Assembly: GCF_015707995.1 (NCBI RefSeq)
Contig: NZ_JAAGRY010000004.1
Span: forward strand, 1-64,000
DNA from: Microbacterium paulum
GTDB lineage: Bacteria > Actinomycetota > Actinomycetes > Actinomycetales > Microbacteriaceae
DNA length: 64,000 nucleotides
Direction of reading: 5' to 3'
Position 1 is the stretch's first letter. The number at the start of each line of letters is the position of its first letter. Shown piece after piece: positions 63,992-64,000 of the stretch. The position numbers were made by a program, and so were the translations under genes. The notes beneath the pieces are model-generated. The model was not told where the DNA came from. It saw only the letters and a program-made list of their open reading frames with translations, and did no database searches.

Positions 63992-64000
63992 GTATGTCGT

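Overview
The window is high-GC, densely packed DNA with tightly overlapping genes (many ATGA, GTGA or TGATG junctions). It looks like one large conjugative plasmid, or plasmid-like integrative element, of an actinobacterium. The protein flavour (WhiB-free HTH regulators, SARP/LysM regulator, DUF1524 nuclease, Mom-type modification enzyme, TcpA/TcpC-type transfer proteins) suggests Microbacteriaceae, but the host assignment is inference. No rRNA, tRNA or CRISPR array was seen.

Layout. 1-13.5 kb is accessory DNA metabolism: the end of an N6-adenine methylase, a hicAB toxin-antitoxin pair, a MoxR ATPase/VWA-metallopeptidase-like pair, an SF1 helicase with an unknown partner, a Mom-like DNA modification protein, a repeat-coded protein and a C5-cytosine methyltransferase. 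13.5-18.3 kb is a minus-strand operon built around a 935-residue protein of unknown function. 18.3-24.7 kb holds small genes, a secreted HNH nuclease, NrdH, a large HTH regulator and a zeta-type toxin with its probable antitoxin. 24.8-36.6 kb is a complete Tad/Flp pilus operon on the minus strand (CpaB-like, TadZ, TadA, TadB, TadC, pilin and pseudopilins, lipoprotein, secreted protein, LysM-SARP regulator, prepilin peptidase). 36.8-38.1 kb carries an ArsR-like regulator and a sigma-factor-like protein. 38.3-48.7 kb is a type IV secretion/conjugation operon (TcpC, TcpE-like, VirB4, VirB6-like, SLT/M23 hydrolase, FtsK-type coupling ATPase). No relaxase is recognisable in the window. 48.8-53.5 kb is the maintenance region: RHH protein, replication protein, ParA, RHH ParB-like protein and SRAP protein, bounded by 42-bp elements built from 11-bp phased repeats. 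53,477-61,593 is a complete Tn7-like transposon (tnsA, tnsB, tnsC, tniQ, three cargo genes) with 33-bp inverted ends and a 5-bp target duplication GTTTC; it sits exactly at the edge of one 42-bp element. 61.6-64 kb holds an unknown gene and a second ParA/RHH pair whose ParA has an altered P-loop.

How the parts connect. A conserved promoter-like element, TTTGTCGAC-N19-CCCTTGTAGRT, occurs eight times with invariant spacing, each time just upstream of a gene or operon: the helicase, an unknown pair, a 9.9-kb gene set, the HTH regulator, the toxin-antitoxin module, the Tad operon and both parts of the conjugation operon. This points to one regulon tying pilus, secretion, toxin-antitoxin and DNA-processing functions together. 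The sigma-like protein between the Tad and conjugation operons is an obvious candidate reader. A second repeated element, core GTAACTGTCAGGGATAC, precedes five other genes or operons in the accessory half. The transposon cargo (MccF-type peptidase, a 2H phosphoesterase-GNAT fusion, a nucleoside-deoxyribosyltransferase-like/peroxiredoxin fusion) looks like a detoxification set against nucleotide-type 'Trojan horse' antibiotics; that is inference.
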